A stretch of 64,000 nt of DNA from Dulcicalothrix desertica PCC 7102 (GTDB lineage Bacteria; Cyanobacteriota; Cyanobacteriia; Cyanobacteriales; Nostocaceae). The position numbers and the translations under genes were made by a program. Location of the stretch: assembly GCF_003991905.1 (NCBI RefSeq), contig NZ_RSCL01000032.1, positions 1-64,000 of the forward strand, given 5' to 3'. Positions 9,353 to 18,371 of the stretch are shown piece after piece. Numbering within the stretch: position 1 is the stretch's first letter; every line of letters starts with the position of its first letter. The notes beneath the pieces were generated by a model. The model saw nothing but the letters and a program-made list of their open reading frames with translations, made no database searches and was not told where the DNA came from.

Positions 9353-9522
9353 ATGAATTATTCAAATTATTCAGTTCATACAATACCTATAGAAGAGTTT
9401 ATACAGCAAAAGCAGTCTTTTGATAAACTGTTACAACGGTTGACCCCGAACCAGAATTAACTCCCGAAATTGTCGCCCGTATTCGGCAAAAAATACGTGA
9501 TGCGAAGAGAAGAGTTGATTAG
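9353..9522 (+). pseudogene. Small frameshifted ORF, possible antitoxin-like protein
   Basis: An ATG at 9353 opens MNYSNYSVHTIPIEEFIQQK and stops at 9458. A second frame continues without a gap as DPEPELTPEIVARIRQKIRD and stops at 9522. Joined by a one-base shift near 9437-9442 they make a charged helical protein of about 56 residues, the size and composition of a small antitoxin. No toxin gene is adjacent. Function not recognised. The shift may be real decay or a sequencing error. Confidence 0.45.
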
Positions 9523-9593
9523 CTAGTATTTTTTAATTAGATTATAGATTAATAGTGAATTGCTCAAATTCTCTAAAAATTATAAATGTTAAG

Positions 9594-9613
9594 ACGGGCA
9601 GGATGCCCGTTCC
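9594..9613. repeat. GGGCAGGATGCCCG palindrome, inverted copy
   Basis: Same repeat family as 9267-9285, in opposite orientation and about 45 bases upstream of the alpha/beta hydrolase start. The pair brackets 9286-9593 and could mark a small insertion. It is followed by a short ACAAGATTCACAAGATACAC tandem. Confidence 0.55.
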
Positions 9614-9658
9614 ACAAGAAGGTTCACAAGATTCACAAGATACACAAGATTTAAAATA

Positions 9659-10519
9659 ATGTTTGCTAAAATTAGAGATACGGAAATATTCTTTGATGTT
9701 GAAGGGTGTAGTGTAGTAGTTGAAAATAATCGTACCTACACTAAACCCACTGCTTTTTTAATTCATGGTGGTCCCGGCGCCGACCATACTGGTTACAAGC
9801 CGACTTTTTCAGCTTTAACACGTAGACTGCAATTAGTATATTTTGACCACCGTGGGCAAGGAAGGTCTAAACGCGGCGCCAAGGAAACTTACACTCTCGA
9901 TAATAATGTCGAGGATATGGAAGCTTTGCGTCAATATTTAGGACTTGACAAAATTGTTGTTATCGGTACTTCGTATGGTGGTATGGTGGGACTATCGTAT
10001 GCTATTCGTTATCCGCAAAATGTTTCGCATCTTATTATTATTGTCAGCACTGCGAGTTATAAATTTTTGGAACGGGCAAAGCAAATTTTAGCCGAACGTG
10101 GAACTGAAGCACAAAATTTGATTGCCCAGCGACTTTGGGATGGTAATTTTGAAAATGAAGAACAATTGCGCGACTACTTTAAAATTCTGGCGCCGATGTA
10201 TTCACTCAAACATGACCCAAATACTTCTGTAAAGGTTTGGGATAATAAAATTCTCTCAATAGATGCTATTAATGAAGCATTTGGTGGATTTCTACGAACT
10301 TACGATGTACGTGACCAATTATACAAGATTACCGCACCTACATTGGTAATCGGTGGGCGCCATGATTGGATATGCGCTCCTGAATTTTCAGAAGAAATTG
10401 CTTCATGTATTAAAAACGCTGACTTAAGAATTTTTGAGAATAGTAGTCATTTAATCCGTGCAGATGAACCAGAAGCGCTCTTTGACGCAATAAATGGATT
10501 CTTGGTATACAAGAATTAA
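9659..10519 (+). CDS. Alpha/beta hydrolase, proline-iminopeptidase-like
   Basis: 286 residues. The oxyanion-hole motif is HGGPGADH near residue 37. FDHRGQGRS follows, the nucleophile elbow is GTSYGGM (Ser near 110), the late acid is in GGRHDWICAP and the His is in NSSHLIRADEP. This order is that of peptidase family S33 / proline iminopeptidase relatives, but such proteins also include esterases and lactonases. Cytoplasmic, with no signal peptide. It stands alone between repeats. Confidence 0.8.
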   Translation: MFAKIRDTEIFFDVEGCSVVVENNRTYTKPTAFLIHGGPGADHTGYKPTFSALTRRLQLVYFDHRGQGRSKRGAKETYTLDNNVEDMEALRQYLGLDKIVVIGTSYGGMVGLSYAIRYPQNVSHLIIIVSTASYKFLERAKQILAERGTEAQNLIAQRLWDGNFENEEQLRDYFKILAPMYSLKHDPNTSVKVWDNKILSIDAINEAFGGFLRTYDVRDQLYKITAPTLVIGGRHDWICAPEFSEEIASCIKNADLRIFENSSHLIRADEPEALFDAINGFLVYKN

Positions 10520-10541
10520 AACCGGAACTTAAAACTGATTT

Positions 10542-10739
10542 TTATACTGGAATAGAATATTCTACAGAACGTGGATTATCAAGGCGTTTGGAAGCTTCTA
10601 ATATCTCTAAACCAACAACATTTCCATGAGAGTCATAGTCAAAAATTACACCTGGTTTTTCTTCATCGCTTTCTTCTATTTGGTTGTCATTAAATATAAT
10701 TCTCAGTATATCTACTTCTGGGTCATATGTAATTTTCAT
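10542..10739 (-). CDS. DUF2283 family protein (putative antitoxin)
   Basis: 65 residues from the ATG at 10739: MKITYDPEVDILRIIF, then GVIFDYDSHGNVVGLEILEA, the DUF2283 signature. A Shine-Dalgarno GGTGGAGG stands about 10 bases upstream, which favours this start over an in-frame Met five codons earlier. In cyanobacteria DUF2283 genes usually follow DUF4258 genes in a toxin-antitoxin-like pair. Here the DUF4258 partner lies 2.1 kb upstream on the same strand with a TnpB-like gene in between, and it is frameshifted. Confidence 0.8.
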   Translation of the reverse strand: MKITYDPEVDILRIIFNDNQIEESDEEKPGVIFDYDSHGNVVGLEILEASKRLDNPRSVEYSIPV

Positions 10740-10774
10740 TCTGTCTGCCTCCACCTACTAAAAAACCTGATAAA

Positions 10775-10813
10775 AACTGGTAATAACCGATAAAATCATT
10801 ACCATTACCAGTT
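10775..10813. repeat. Hairpin at the 3' end of the TnpB-like element
   Basis: AACTGGTAAT (10775-10784) pairs perfectly with ATTACCAGTT (10804-10813), with a 19-base loop. The right arm includes the stop codon of the TnpB-like gene. Subterminal hairpins of this kind mark the ends of IS200/IS605 elements. It could also be the terminator of the gene. Confidence 0.6.
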
Positions 10814-12617
10814 ACGGAGCCACGGTGAATGCCCCATTAAGAGTAACCACTGCCTCTTCTCGTTCAAGTGGAACTTGACCTTCAGTGGGTTTTCCCCTTC
10901 CTTTTCTCCTACCCCCAGACTGATTGCTACCTCCCGGCTTTCGCCTTGTTTGGGTCTTTTTCTGGGATTCATTTACTAAGGAATCTAATAAGAACCGAAG
11001 TACGGTATCGAGTTGAAACAGGCGGGGTCTACGGATACAAAACTTTTTCAGCCAAGCCGAAATTCGTCTCCACCCTCCCCCAAATCCTCCATCCTTTGAA
11101 TCCTCCGGTTTAAAGAATGAAGAAAGAGTTTTTAACCAAGAAAGGGGGATATACTCTTTGAAACCCATAGCTCTTCTAGCTATTACCATAGCGGCGGAAC
11201 TGGCACTATTCAAGCCATATTTCGCCATATATTTTATCATGCCTATGACACTAGTCATAAACGGTGATTTGAATAATATTGCTATTCCATATTTTTCTGC
11301 TCTAACAACAAGATAAGAACGAAACTTATCATATATAAAGCTTGACAGCATCCGATTATATTCTTGATTACCGCTATGCCTTAATTGATTTTTCTTTGTT
11401 GAAAAATCAAGATTTTCACAAGCAATTGGGCATTGATAAATTTCTGCTAGTTTAACAATTTCACATACTATATCTCGAAGTTTTGCTTCTTTCTGTCCAG
11501 TTGTACCTGTTGGAATAGGAAAACTTATGGGATTACGACATATGAAGGGATTCCCGTCACGTTTAATGTAAATTACATCAATAGTTTCGGCATTTAAATC
11601 AATACCAATACAACCATTACTTATACTAGAAATAGTTGGGACATCTTGAACATAGGTAGTTAAATGTATATACCACTGGTCGTTTTTATGTTCACGTCGA
11701 AAGCATTGAACTGTAACTGGCTTCCCAGATTCTAATGCATAAAGCAAATTATGTTTACGCGCTGCCGATACCTCAAATTCAAGAGTAACTGTATCTCCAT
11801 ATTTGCCCCGCAAAAATCTTGGAACAGTAAAAACAACATTAAATATATCGTTGTTTATATAAAATATTTTAGCTACAGGATTATTGCCAGAAACTGAGCC
11901 TTTACCAACACTGTAGAAGTTTCCACCACGCTTTTTCTCCCAATCTACACGCCATTGAGCATGAGATGAGTAACCGTTCTCTTCTAAATGATATTGAGCA
12001 TTAAACAACTTGGAACTGCCAAAGCATATATGTAATCTTTTAGCGAGTTCTAATTCTTGTTTTTCAGCTTGTTTGCGTTCAAGTCTACTAATTTTTGACT
12101 CCAATCCCATTAACCGCTTTGCAAATCCTTTCATATTTTTACGTGTCGGATTTGCTAATTGTTGTTCCATTGATTCAATTGTAGAGGCAACTGACTTCCA
12201 ACCTGCTGTTAGGTCATCATTTAAGCCTTTTATCCTCAAATCGCGCGCAGTTGTTAGCTGGTCAAATGTTCCCGAGGCATCACTTGCTACTGAATCAGCC
12301 CATGCCCAATCAATATCAAATTTAGATTGAAAAGTTTTTTCAATATCATCCTCTGATTGACCATTTTGTAGTGCATTTAATGCTGTACGCATTATTGACT
12401 GATATTTATCACCCCAATCTGATAGAAATGAGTGTAATGGTAATTTCGCTTCAACCCCAATTCGTAATTGTGGAGTACGTGTGCCGTCAGAATTTTTTGT
12501 TTTTGAATAAGAGCGATGCGTTAACTCACTCAATAATGATTTTGCCATATGATAACTGCTCGACCTACAGTTGTTTCTTTTAATCTTTATACTAACAGAT
12601 GATTTGACTGTTTTCAA
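10812..12617 (-). CDS. TnpB-like RuvC-fold protein (IS200/IS605 family)
   Basis: 601 residues. The N-terminal region has THRSYSKTKNSDGTRTPQLR. A helical middle carries RLHICFGSSKLFNAQYH, and WYIHLTTYVQDVP leads into the RuvC fold. RuvC-I is GCIGIDLNAETIDVIYI near residue 338 and RuvC-II is IACENLDFS near 410. The third block reads KYGLNSASSAAMVIARRAMG, where classic TnpB has a DRDxNA motif; no Asp is visible there, and no CxxC zinc ribbon is present. The Arg/Lys/Gly-rich tail may bind RNA. The family includes RNA-guided nucleases, but this clade's activity is uncertain. It is not Cas12k: the sequence differs and there is no CRISPR or Tn7 gene nearby. Confidence 0.7.
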   Translation of the reverse strand: MKTVKSSVSIKIKRNNCRSSSYHMAKSLLSELTHRSYSKTKNSDGTRTPQLRIGVEAKLPLHSFLSDWGDKYQSIMRTALNALQNGQSEDDIEKTFQSKFDIDWAWADSVASDASGTFDQLTTARDLRIKGLNDDLTAGWKSVASTIESMEQQLANPTRKNMKGFAKRLMGLESKISRLERKQAEKQELELAKRLHICFGSSKLFNAQYHLEENGYSSHAQWRVDWEKKRGGNFYSVGKGSVSGNNPVAKIFYINNDIFNVVFTVPRFLRGKYGDTVTLEFEVSAARKHNLLYALESGKPVTVQCFRREHKNDQWYIHLTTYVQDVPTISSISNGCIGIDLNAETIDVIYIKRDGNPFICRNPISFPIPTGTTGQKEAKLRDIVCEIVKLAEIYQCPIACENLDFSTKKNQLRHSGNQEYNRMLSSFIYDKFRSYLVVRAEKYGIAILFKSPFMTSVIGMIKYMAKYGLNSASSAAMVIARRAMGFKEYIPLSWLKTLSSFFKPEDSKDGGFGGGWRRISAWLKKFCIRRPRLFQLDTVLRFLLDSLVNESQKKTQTRRKPGGSNQSGGRRKGRGKPTEGQVPLEREEAVVTLNGAFTVAP

Positions 12618-12833
12618 ATATATTTAAACTTGTAACATTTATTAATTATCTCAGTTCTTTGACTTTAAATACATTTTTATTTTGAAAATAAAATAAATAT
12701 AAAAAATTATAATTCCCTGACCTAAACGGGTTTAATTGTTATATTTATCACATGCTATTATCAAAACACAGGTTTGAAATATGTAAAAAGTATAATAAAG
12801 CACACTTAGGATGTTAGTAGTTTTTACCGGGTT

Positions 12834-13101
12834 TTACCAATATGAACACGAGCAGTACTTTTCAATTCTGCTTGTTTTATATTCAGTAATAACTACTGTA
12901 GGTTCAATATCATCTGCTACAATAACGCGCAGCAAGAAAACTTTACCATCACCAAAGTCTAATTGTGACTGGGTATGCTTTTCTACCATCTTTTTCTAGC
13001 ACAATTTGCTGTGGATTGGTTAAAACCGATTCTACTAAGTATAATGGAATACCTCGCCTTTCAATTTCCGTTTGGGCGTGACGCGATATTCGGTATGCCA
13101 T
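12834..13101 (-). pseudogene. DUF4258 family gene, frameshifted (putative toxin of a DUF4258-DUF2283 pair)
   Basis: From an ATG at 13101 the minus strand reads MAYRISRHAQTEIERRGIPL and then VLTNPQQIVLEKDG, in the style of DUF4258. A one-base shift near 12978-12985 is then needed to continue with KHTQSQLDFGDGKVFLLRVI and VVITEYKTSRIEKY to a stop at 12834. Both halves match the family, so the gene was intact until recently. Its normal partner DUF2283 is found beyond the TnpB-like element at 10542-10739, same strand and correct order. Confidence 0.75.
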
Positions 13102-13341
13102 TTGATTTCTAATATAATCATTTTCACTACTATTTACATATTTATGATTCTAATACGCCCTGACACCTGTGAAATTTTGCAACTTAAATCTTGTAATAAT
13201 TATAATTTATAACTTTTAGTAGATGACCTAATTTATGAAAATCACCTTTGAGCTAGGTGGTTAAGCTAGTTGTATTCTGCTAACTTTTTGTAAGCAGTGT
13301 TGTTGAGTTTTAAACACATTGCTTTCTAGGAGAAAAAGATA

Positions 13342-14397
13342 ATGCCCAATCACGATATTATTGTTGTCGGAGCATCGGCAGGAGGAGTTGAAGCACTTAC
13401 TTACTTAGTAAAGAATTTACCGTCTGACCTGAATGCTATTATATTTGTAATTCTTCATGTGCCTTCTGAAGGTACTAGTGTATTACCTAAAATTCTTAAC
13501 CGAGCTAAACGTTTACCAGCACATCATCCTAAAGACGGAGAAGTCATAGAACCGGGGCATATTTATGTGGCGCCACCGGGTTATCACTTACTCGTAAAAT
13601 CTGGTTACGTTAATTTAGTTCGTGGACCAAAAGAAAATAATCATCGTCCAGCTATTGACCCAACGTTTCGCACCGCAGCGCGCGCTTACGATGGCAGAGT
13701 AATAGGTGTGATATTAACTGGTGCGCTTGATGATGGTACTGCTGGATTAGCGGCGGTAAAAATAAGAGGTGGTATAGCTGTAGTTCAAGACCCTTCGGAC
13801 GCATTATATAGTGGAATGCCGAGCAGCGCAATTGAGAATGTTGACGACATTGACCATATTGTACCTTTATCGTCGATTCCATCTTTACTAGTAGATTTAG
13901 TAAATACACCTGTTAAGACGAAAAAGCAACAGCATGTTCCTGAATTAATGAATTACGAATCTGATATGGCAGAATTTAGTGTAACAAGGCTTCACTCAGA
14001 TGATAAACCTGGCATTCCATCGGGCTATGGTTGTCCAGATTGTGGCGGTACTCTTTGGGAACTACAAGAAGAAGGCATATTTCGTTTTCGCTGCCGTACT
14101 GGTCATGCTTATTCACCAGAAACTTTGCTAGCGAAGCAATCTGATGCACTAGAAGATGCTTTGTGGATTGCATTTCGGGCTTTGGAAGAAAAAGCATCGC
14201 TTTCTCGTCGCATGTCTAAAAGGATGCGAGAACGCAACCAAAATTTATCTGCACAACGTTTGGAACAAGATGCATTAGACACCGAAGCGCGCGCTGATGT
14301 TATTCGTAGTGTACTTATTCAAAATGGTGGCGCCCAAGAAGAAATCGTAAACTCCTTTAATCAACCGTCTAATAATCGAAAATCAACAAATGAGTAA
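13342..14397 (+). CDS. CheB-type methylesterase domain protein with C-terminal zinc-ribbon-like segment
   Basis: 351 residues. The CheB catalytic domain spans about residues 3-185: Ser in VGASAGGVEAL, His in ILHVPSEG, Asp in TGALDDGTAGL. The receiver domain of classical CheB is absent. The C-terminal part contains GYGCPDCGGTLWELQEEG and FRCRTGHAYSPE, a metal-binding-like region typical of CheB proteins in CheB-CheR-PAS clusters. It would remove methyl groups or deamidate a receptor or other protein. RBS AGGAGAAAAAG precedes the ATG. First gene of a five-gene signalling cluster; its 3' end overlaps the next gene by 8 bases. Confidence 0.85.
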   Translation: MPNHDIIVVGASAGGVEALTYLVKNLPSDLNAIIFVILHVPSEGTSVLPKILNRAKRLPAHHPKDGEVIEPGHIYVAPPGYHLLVKSGYVNLVRGPKENNHRPAIDPTFRTAARAYDGRVIGVILTGALDDGTAGLAAVKIRGGIAVVQDPSDALYSGMPSSAIENVDDIDHIVPLSSIPSLLVDLVNTPVKTKKQQHVPELMNYESDMAEFSVTRLHSDDKPGIPSGYGCPDCGGTLWELQEEGIFRFRCRTGHAYSPETLLAKQSDALEDALWIAFRALEEKASLSRRMSKRMRERNQNLSAQRLEQDALDTEARADVIRSVLIQNGGAQEEIVNSFNQPSNNRKSTNE

Positions 14398-14959
14398 CCA
14401 CTACTTAGTGGTGCTAGCAGCGTCTGCTGGTGGTATCAAAGCCGTGAGTACAATTTTATCAAACTTACCAGCAAACTTTGCTACACCCATTGCGATGGTG
14501 CAGCATCTTGACCCAAATTATCCAAGCTGTCTTGACTACATCCTTAACCAACGTACACCTTTGTTGGTTAAACAAGCGACTGACTTAGATATGTTAACTC
14601 CTGGGGTGGTGTATATGGCGCCTCCTAATTGGCACTTAGTTGTTAACCCTGATGCGACGTTATCTTTATCAAACGCTGAAAAAGTACGTCATGTGCGTCC
14701 ATCTGCGGATATATTGTTTGAGTCAGCAGCTAATAGTTTTCAAGAACGTGTTATTGCTGTAGTCTTAACTGGTATGGATGGAGACGGCACAGATGGAGTT
14801 ATGGCTGTAAAACGCGCGGGTGGTAAAGTTATTGCTCAAGACGAAGCAACTTCGCAATTCTTTAGTATGCCATCTAATGCTATTAATACTGGATGTGTAG
14901 ATTTTATATTGCCTTTAGAGGAGATTGCTCCTAATTTATTAAAATTGGTTGCCGATTGA
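14390..14959 (+). CDS. CheB-type methylesterase domain, stand-alone
   Basis: 189 residues, only the CheB catalytic domain: Ser in LAASAGGIKAV near residue 12, His in MVQHLDPNYP, Asp in LTGMDGDGTDGV. The triad is complete, so it should be catalytically competent. It begins 8 bases inside the preceding CheB gene and is followed at once by CheR, so the three are translationally coupled. Two different CheB domains in a row suggest specialisation or a heterodimer. Confidence 0.85.
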   Translation: MSNHYLVVLAASAGGIKAVSTILSNLPANFATPIAMVQHLDPNYPSCLDYILNQRTPLLVKQATDLDMLTPGVVYMAPPNWHLVVNPDATLSLSNAEKVRHVRPSADILFESAANSFQERVIAVVLTGMDGDGTDGVMAVKRAGGKVIAQDEATSQFFSMPSNAINTGCVDFILPLEEIAPNLLKLVAD

Positions 14960-14964
14960 TTTTT

Positions 14965-16824
14965 ATGACCTCTACCGAACAAGAACCAGATTTAGAAGCT
15001 TTATTAGAGTACATTCGTCGTAACCGTGGTTTCGATTTTAGTGGTTATAAGCGTACTAGTTTAAGTCGTCGTATACGTAAGCGAATGCAAGTTATAGGTT
15101 TAGATGATTATAATGATTATGTTGATTATTTGGAAGTACACCCAGATGAGTTTATAGATTTATTTAATACTATATTAATAAACGTAACTGCTTTTTTTCG
15201 AGAGCCACAAGCTTGGCAGTATATCGCTTCAGAAATTATTCCTAATATTATTAATAGTAAGCCTGTGTCTAAACCTATCCGTGTTTGGAGTGCTGGTTGT
15301 GCTTCGGGAGAGGAAACTTATACTGTTGCCATGTTGCTTGCTGAAGCTCTTGGTATGGAAGAATATTCTAAGCGTGTTAAGGTCTTTGCTACAGATGTGG
15401 ATGCAGAAGCTCTCAATCATTCACGTCATGGTATCTATAATCCCAAAGATGTACAAGATATCAATAGCGATTTACTCGAAAAATACTTTGAGCGCGTTAA
15501 TGGACGCTACAGTGTTCTTAAAGAACTACGTCGTTGTGTTATTTTTGGGCGCCATGATTTAGTACAGGATGCACCAATCTCTAGAATTGATTTGCTGATT
15601 TGCCGTAATACTTTAATGTATTTTAATACCGAAACACAATCTCGTATTCTTGACCGTTTTCACTTCGCGCTTAATAATGGCGGATTTCTATTTCTGGGTA
15701 AAGCTGAAATGTTGTTGACTCGTAGCCACTCATTTACAGCAGTAGATTTACGGCGCCGACTATTCACCAAAGTAGCAAATGGTAACTTACGCGATATGCT
15801 TTTAAGCATGTCTAATTCTGATAATCAGCCAACTGCCCCAGAAATGGTTGACCAAATTCGTATTCACGAAGCGGCTTTTGAAATTGACCCAGTTGCTCAA
15901 ATTGTAGTTGGTTTAAATAATTCTGTATTACTCGCCAATAACCAAGCCAGAACTGTATTTAATCTCAATCTTCGCGATATTGGGCGCCCTTTACAAGACT
16001 TAGAACTTTCTTACCGTCCTGTTGAGTTACGCTCGCGTATCGACCAAGTTCGCAGTAATGCCCGTAGCATCACTTTAAAAGATGTTGAGCATCCTGACTC
16101 GGAACGAGAAATCAGATATTTTGATGTACAAATTCTACCATTGATCAATGGTGATACTGCTGAGTTAGTCGGTGTAAAAATTGTATTTACCGACGTTACC
16201 CGTTTCAAGCAGTTACAAAATGAATTATTATACGCAAACCAAGAACTAGAAACCGCTTACGAAGAACTCCAATCGACAAATGAAGAATTAGAAACAACCA
16301 ACGAGGAACTACAATCGACTGTAGAAGAACTTGAAACTACTAATGAAGAGCTTCAGTCAACGAACGAAGAACTCGAAACCATGAACGAAGAACTGCAATC
16401 GACTAACGAAGAATTGCAGACAATTAACGAAGAATTACGTCAGCGCAGCCAAGAACTTAACCGCGTTAACAGTTTTTTAGAAGCGATACTTACCAGTTTA
16501 CGTGCGGGTGTAGTTGTTCTTAACCCCCATTTTAATATTCTAATTTGGAACCGTAAAGCAGAGGATTTATGGGGTTTGCGTAACGATGAAGTTTTGTTAC
16601 AACACTTTATGAGCTTAGATATTGGTTTACCGCTCGAACCCCTGAGAATACCAATACGCGAAATCTTTGCTGGAAAGTCTGATTATTACGAAATTTTACT
16701 TGATGCTAGAAACCGTCGGGGGCGCCTGATACAGTGCCATGTCACCTGCACCCCGCTGCGTACAGGAACAGATATTCAAGGAGTAATACTGCTTATGGAA
16801 GAGCGCGAAAAATTAGATGATTAA
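14965..16824 (+). CDS. CheR methyltransferase-PAS protein with EELQSTNEEL coiled coil
   Basis: 619 residues from the ATG at 14965; a TTG at 14956 overlaps the upstream stop and is less likely. CheR N-terminal and SAM-binding domains span about residues 10-275, with RVWSAGCASGEETYTVAM as SAM motif and DLLICRNTLMYF. A PAS-like region follows at about 300-410. Next is a long heptad coiled coil of alternating LQSTNEELETTNEEL units (about 415-490). A second PAS domain (about 495-615) ends the protein. This architecture is known for CheR proteins outside chemotaxis operons. It probably methylates a partner, with the kinases downstream as candidates for coupling. Confidence 0.88.
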   Translation: MTSTEQEPDLEALLEYIRRNRGFDFSGYKRTSLSRRIRKRMQVIGLDDYNDYVDYLEVHPDEFIDLFNTILINVTAFFREPQAWQYIASEIIPNIINSKPVSKPIRVWSAGCASGEETYTVAMLLAEALGMEEYSKRVKVFATDVDAEALNHSRHGIYNPKDVQDINSDLLEKYFERVNGRYSVLKELRRCVIFGRHDLVQDAPISRIDLLICRNTLMYFNTETQSRILDRFHFALNNGGFLFLGKAEMLLTRSHSFTAVDLRRRLFTKVANGNLRDMLLSMSNSDNQPTAPEMVDQIRIHEAAFEIDPVAQIVVGLNNSVLLANNQARTVFNLNLRDIGRPLQDLELSYRPVELRSRIDQVRSNARSITLKDVEHPDSEREIRYFDVQILPLINGDTAELVGVKIVFTDVTRFKQLQNELLYANQELETAYEELQSTNEELETTNEELQSTVEELETTNEELQSTNEELETMNEELQSTNEELQTINEELRQRSQELNRVNSFLEAILTSLRAGVVVLNPHFNILIWNRKAEDLWGLRNDEVLLQHFMSLDIGLPLEPLRIPIREIFAGKSDYYEILLDARNRRGRLIQCHVTCTPLRTGTDIQGVILLMEEREKLDD

Positions 16825-16924
16825 TATACGTACAATGACTACATAACTTCCTCTACAGATAGATATATTAAAACACTACTATTAATAACTTTGTAGATGT
16901 TAGGGGGTGAGTAAGGTCTTATTT

Positions 16925-18250
16925 ATGCATGATTTTCATCAAAAAATACAAAAAGTATACAAAAATACACAAAAAATCAATCAACAAATTAATGAATCGC
17001 CTTTGCACGAACAAGATTTGTTAGTCCAAGCTGTTGAGGAACTTCATGTTGCTTTAGAAGAGTTGCAGGTAGCAGAAGAAGAATTACGCGCACAAAATCA
17101 AAGTTTAGCAGAGACACATTTTTCACTTGCTCAAGAACGAGAACGCTACCAAGAACTTTTTGACTTGGCGCCGGATGGTTATGTAGTAACTAACACCGAC
17201 GGAAAAATCCAAAAGGCAAACAATGCTGCCGCTGAAATGCTTAATATTCCCAAGCATTTCCTTGAAGGCAAAGTTTTGGTTAATTTTATCCCAGAATCTG
17301 AACGTCGGGCATTTCGTTCTTTAATATTGCGACTGCATGAGTGCGAGCGAATTTCGGAATGGGAAATTCGTGTACAACCACGCGGAGGTAGTATAATTGA
17401 CGTTTCTATCAGTATAACTACAGTCAAAAACGAAAACGGTAAGGTTCAAGGTTGGCGCTGGATGTTACGAAATATTACAGAGCGTAAGCAAACGGAAGAA
17501 AAATTACGTGCGGTAGAAGTGCAAAATTTGCAACTCGAAGAATCCGCCAAATTGAAATCGCAATTTATGTCAATAGTATCTCATGAATTACGCACACCGT
17601 TACATGCAATTTTAGGTTTTGCGAGTTTACTTCAGCGTCAAGTTCAAAAGCAGTCTTCATCAAATTGCTCGATGATGATAGAAAGAATTATTAATAATGG
17701 CAAGCAATTATTAAATTTAATCGAAGATATGCTCGATGTTTCTAAATTAGAGTCAAATCGATTACAGTTACAATTACAACAATTTAATTTCCCTGAATTA
17801 ATAATATCAACTATAAATGAACTGCGTCCAATCGCACAAACCAAAAATTTAATACTCAATTTAAATCTTGAAGTTAAAGATAATTTTGTTGTGAACGACA
17901 GCATTCGCATCAAGCAAATCTTAGTTAACTTAGTTTCTAATGCAATTAAATTTACAGATAAAGGTAGTGTAGATATTAACGTCAAAGAACTACCACAAAA
18001 CAAAATCTCAATTTGTGTTCAAGATACCGGAATTGGAATTGACGAAGCAGATTTAAAATACATTTTTCAAGCCTTTCGCCAAATCAACCAAACTACTGTA
18101 CGCAAATACAATGGTACTGGAATGGGACTAGCAATTGTAAACCATTTAGTTAGCTTGATGCAAGGTAATATCTCTGTTAATAGTAAAATCGGTGAAGGTT
18201 CTACTTTTTGCGTCGAATTACCCAAAGTAGTAGTCAGCAACAAAGTTTAA
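16925..18250 (+). CDS. PAS domain histidine kinase, soluble
   Basis: 441 residues from the ATG at 16925. The GTG at 16907 has its purine run too close, whereas AAGG sits 9 bases before the ATG. An N-terminal coiled coil (EELHVALEELQVAEEELRAQ) is followed by PAS (about 68-185), HisKA with phospho-accepting His in SHELRTPL near residue 220, and HATPase_c with N box (LVNLVSNAIKFTD), G1 DTGIGI, and the G2 box GTGMGLAIV. No membrane segment or receiver domain. It is paralogous to the next gene. The response regulator is not encoded in this operon. Confidence 0.88.
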   Translation: MHDFHQKIQKVYKNTQKINQQINESPLHEQDLLVQAVEELHVALEELQVAEEELRAQNQSLAETHFSLAQERERYQELFDLAPDGYVVTNTDGKIQKANNAAAEMLNIPKHFLEGKVLVNFIPESERRAFRSLILRLHECERISEWEIRVQPRGGSIIDVSISITTVKNENGKVQGWRWMLRNITERKQTEEKLRAVEVQNLQLEESAKLKSQFMSIVSHELRTPLHAILGFASLLQRQVQKQSSSNCSMMIERIINNGKQLLNLIEDMLDVSKLESNRLQLQLQQFNFPELIISTINELRPIAQTKNLILNLNLEVKDNFVVNDSIRIKQILVNLVSNAIKFTDKGSVDINVKELPQNKISICVQDTGIGIDEADLKYIFQAFRQINQTTVRKYNGTGMGLAIVNHLVSLMQGNISVNSKIGEGSTFCVELPKVVVSNKV

Positions 18251-18371
18251 TTCTGCTATACAAAAATTTTCTACCCTAAAGTACTGACAATAGCTTGACT
18301 GTAGATAGAGTCGAATCATTGGGTAAACCAACTACGATATTAAATGAAGGGGAAATAGCGGTATGTGAGTT

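Larger units (their letters stand above)
10755..12833 (-). mobile_element. TnpB-only IS200/IS605-like element (outer limits approximate)
   Basis: The interval between the DUF2283 start and the DUF4258 stop contains only a TnpB-like gene, a 3' hairpin and about 200 bases of AT-rich upstream DNA. No Y1 transposase TnpA is present, so the element would need one in trans. The exact ends are not visible because elements of this class lack inverted terminal repeats and target duplications. The right limit is near 10755-10775 and the left limit somewhere in 12640-12833. Confidence 0.55.

Noticed and set aside
10812-12617. Possible Cas12k effector of a CRISPR-associated transposon
   Set aside because: The sequence lacks Cas12k features, the neighbours are DUF2283 and DUF4258, and no tnsB, tnsC, tniQ or CRISPR was seen.
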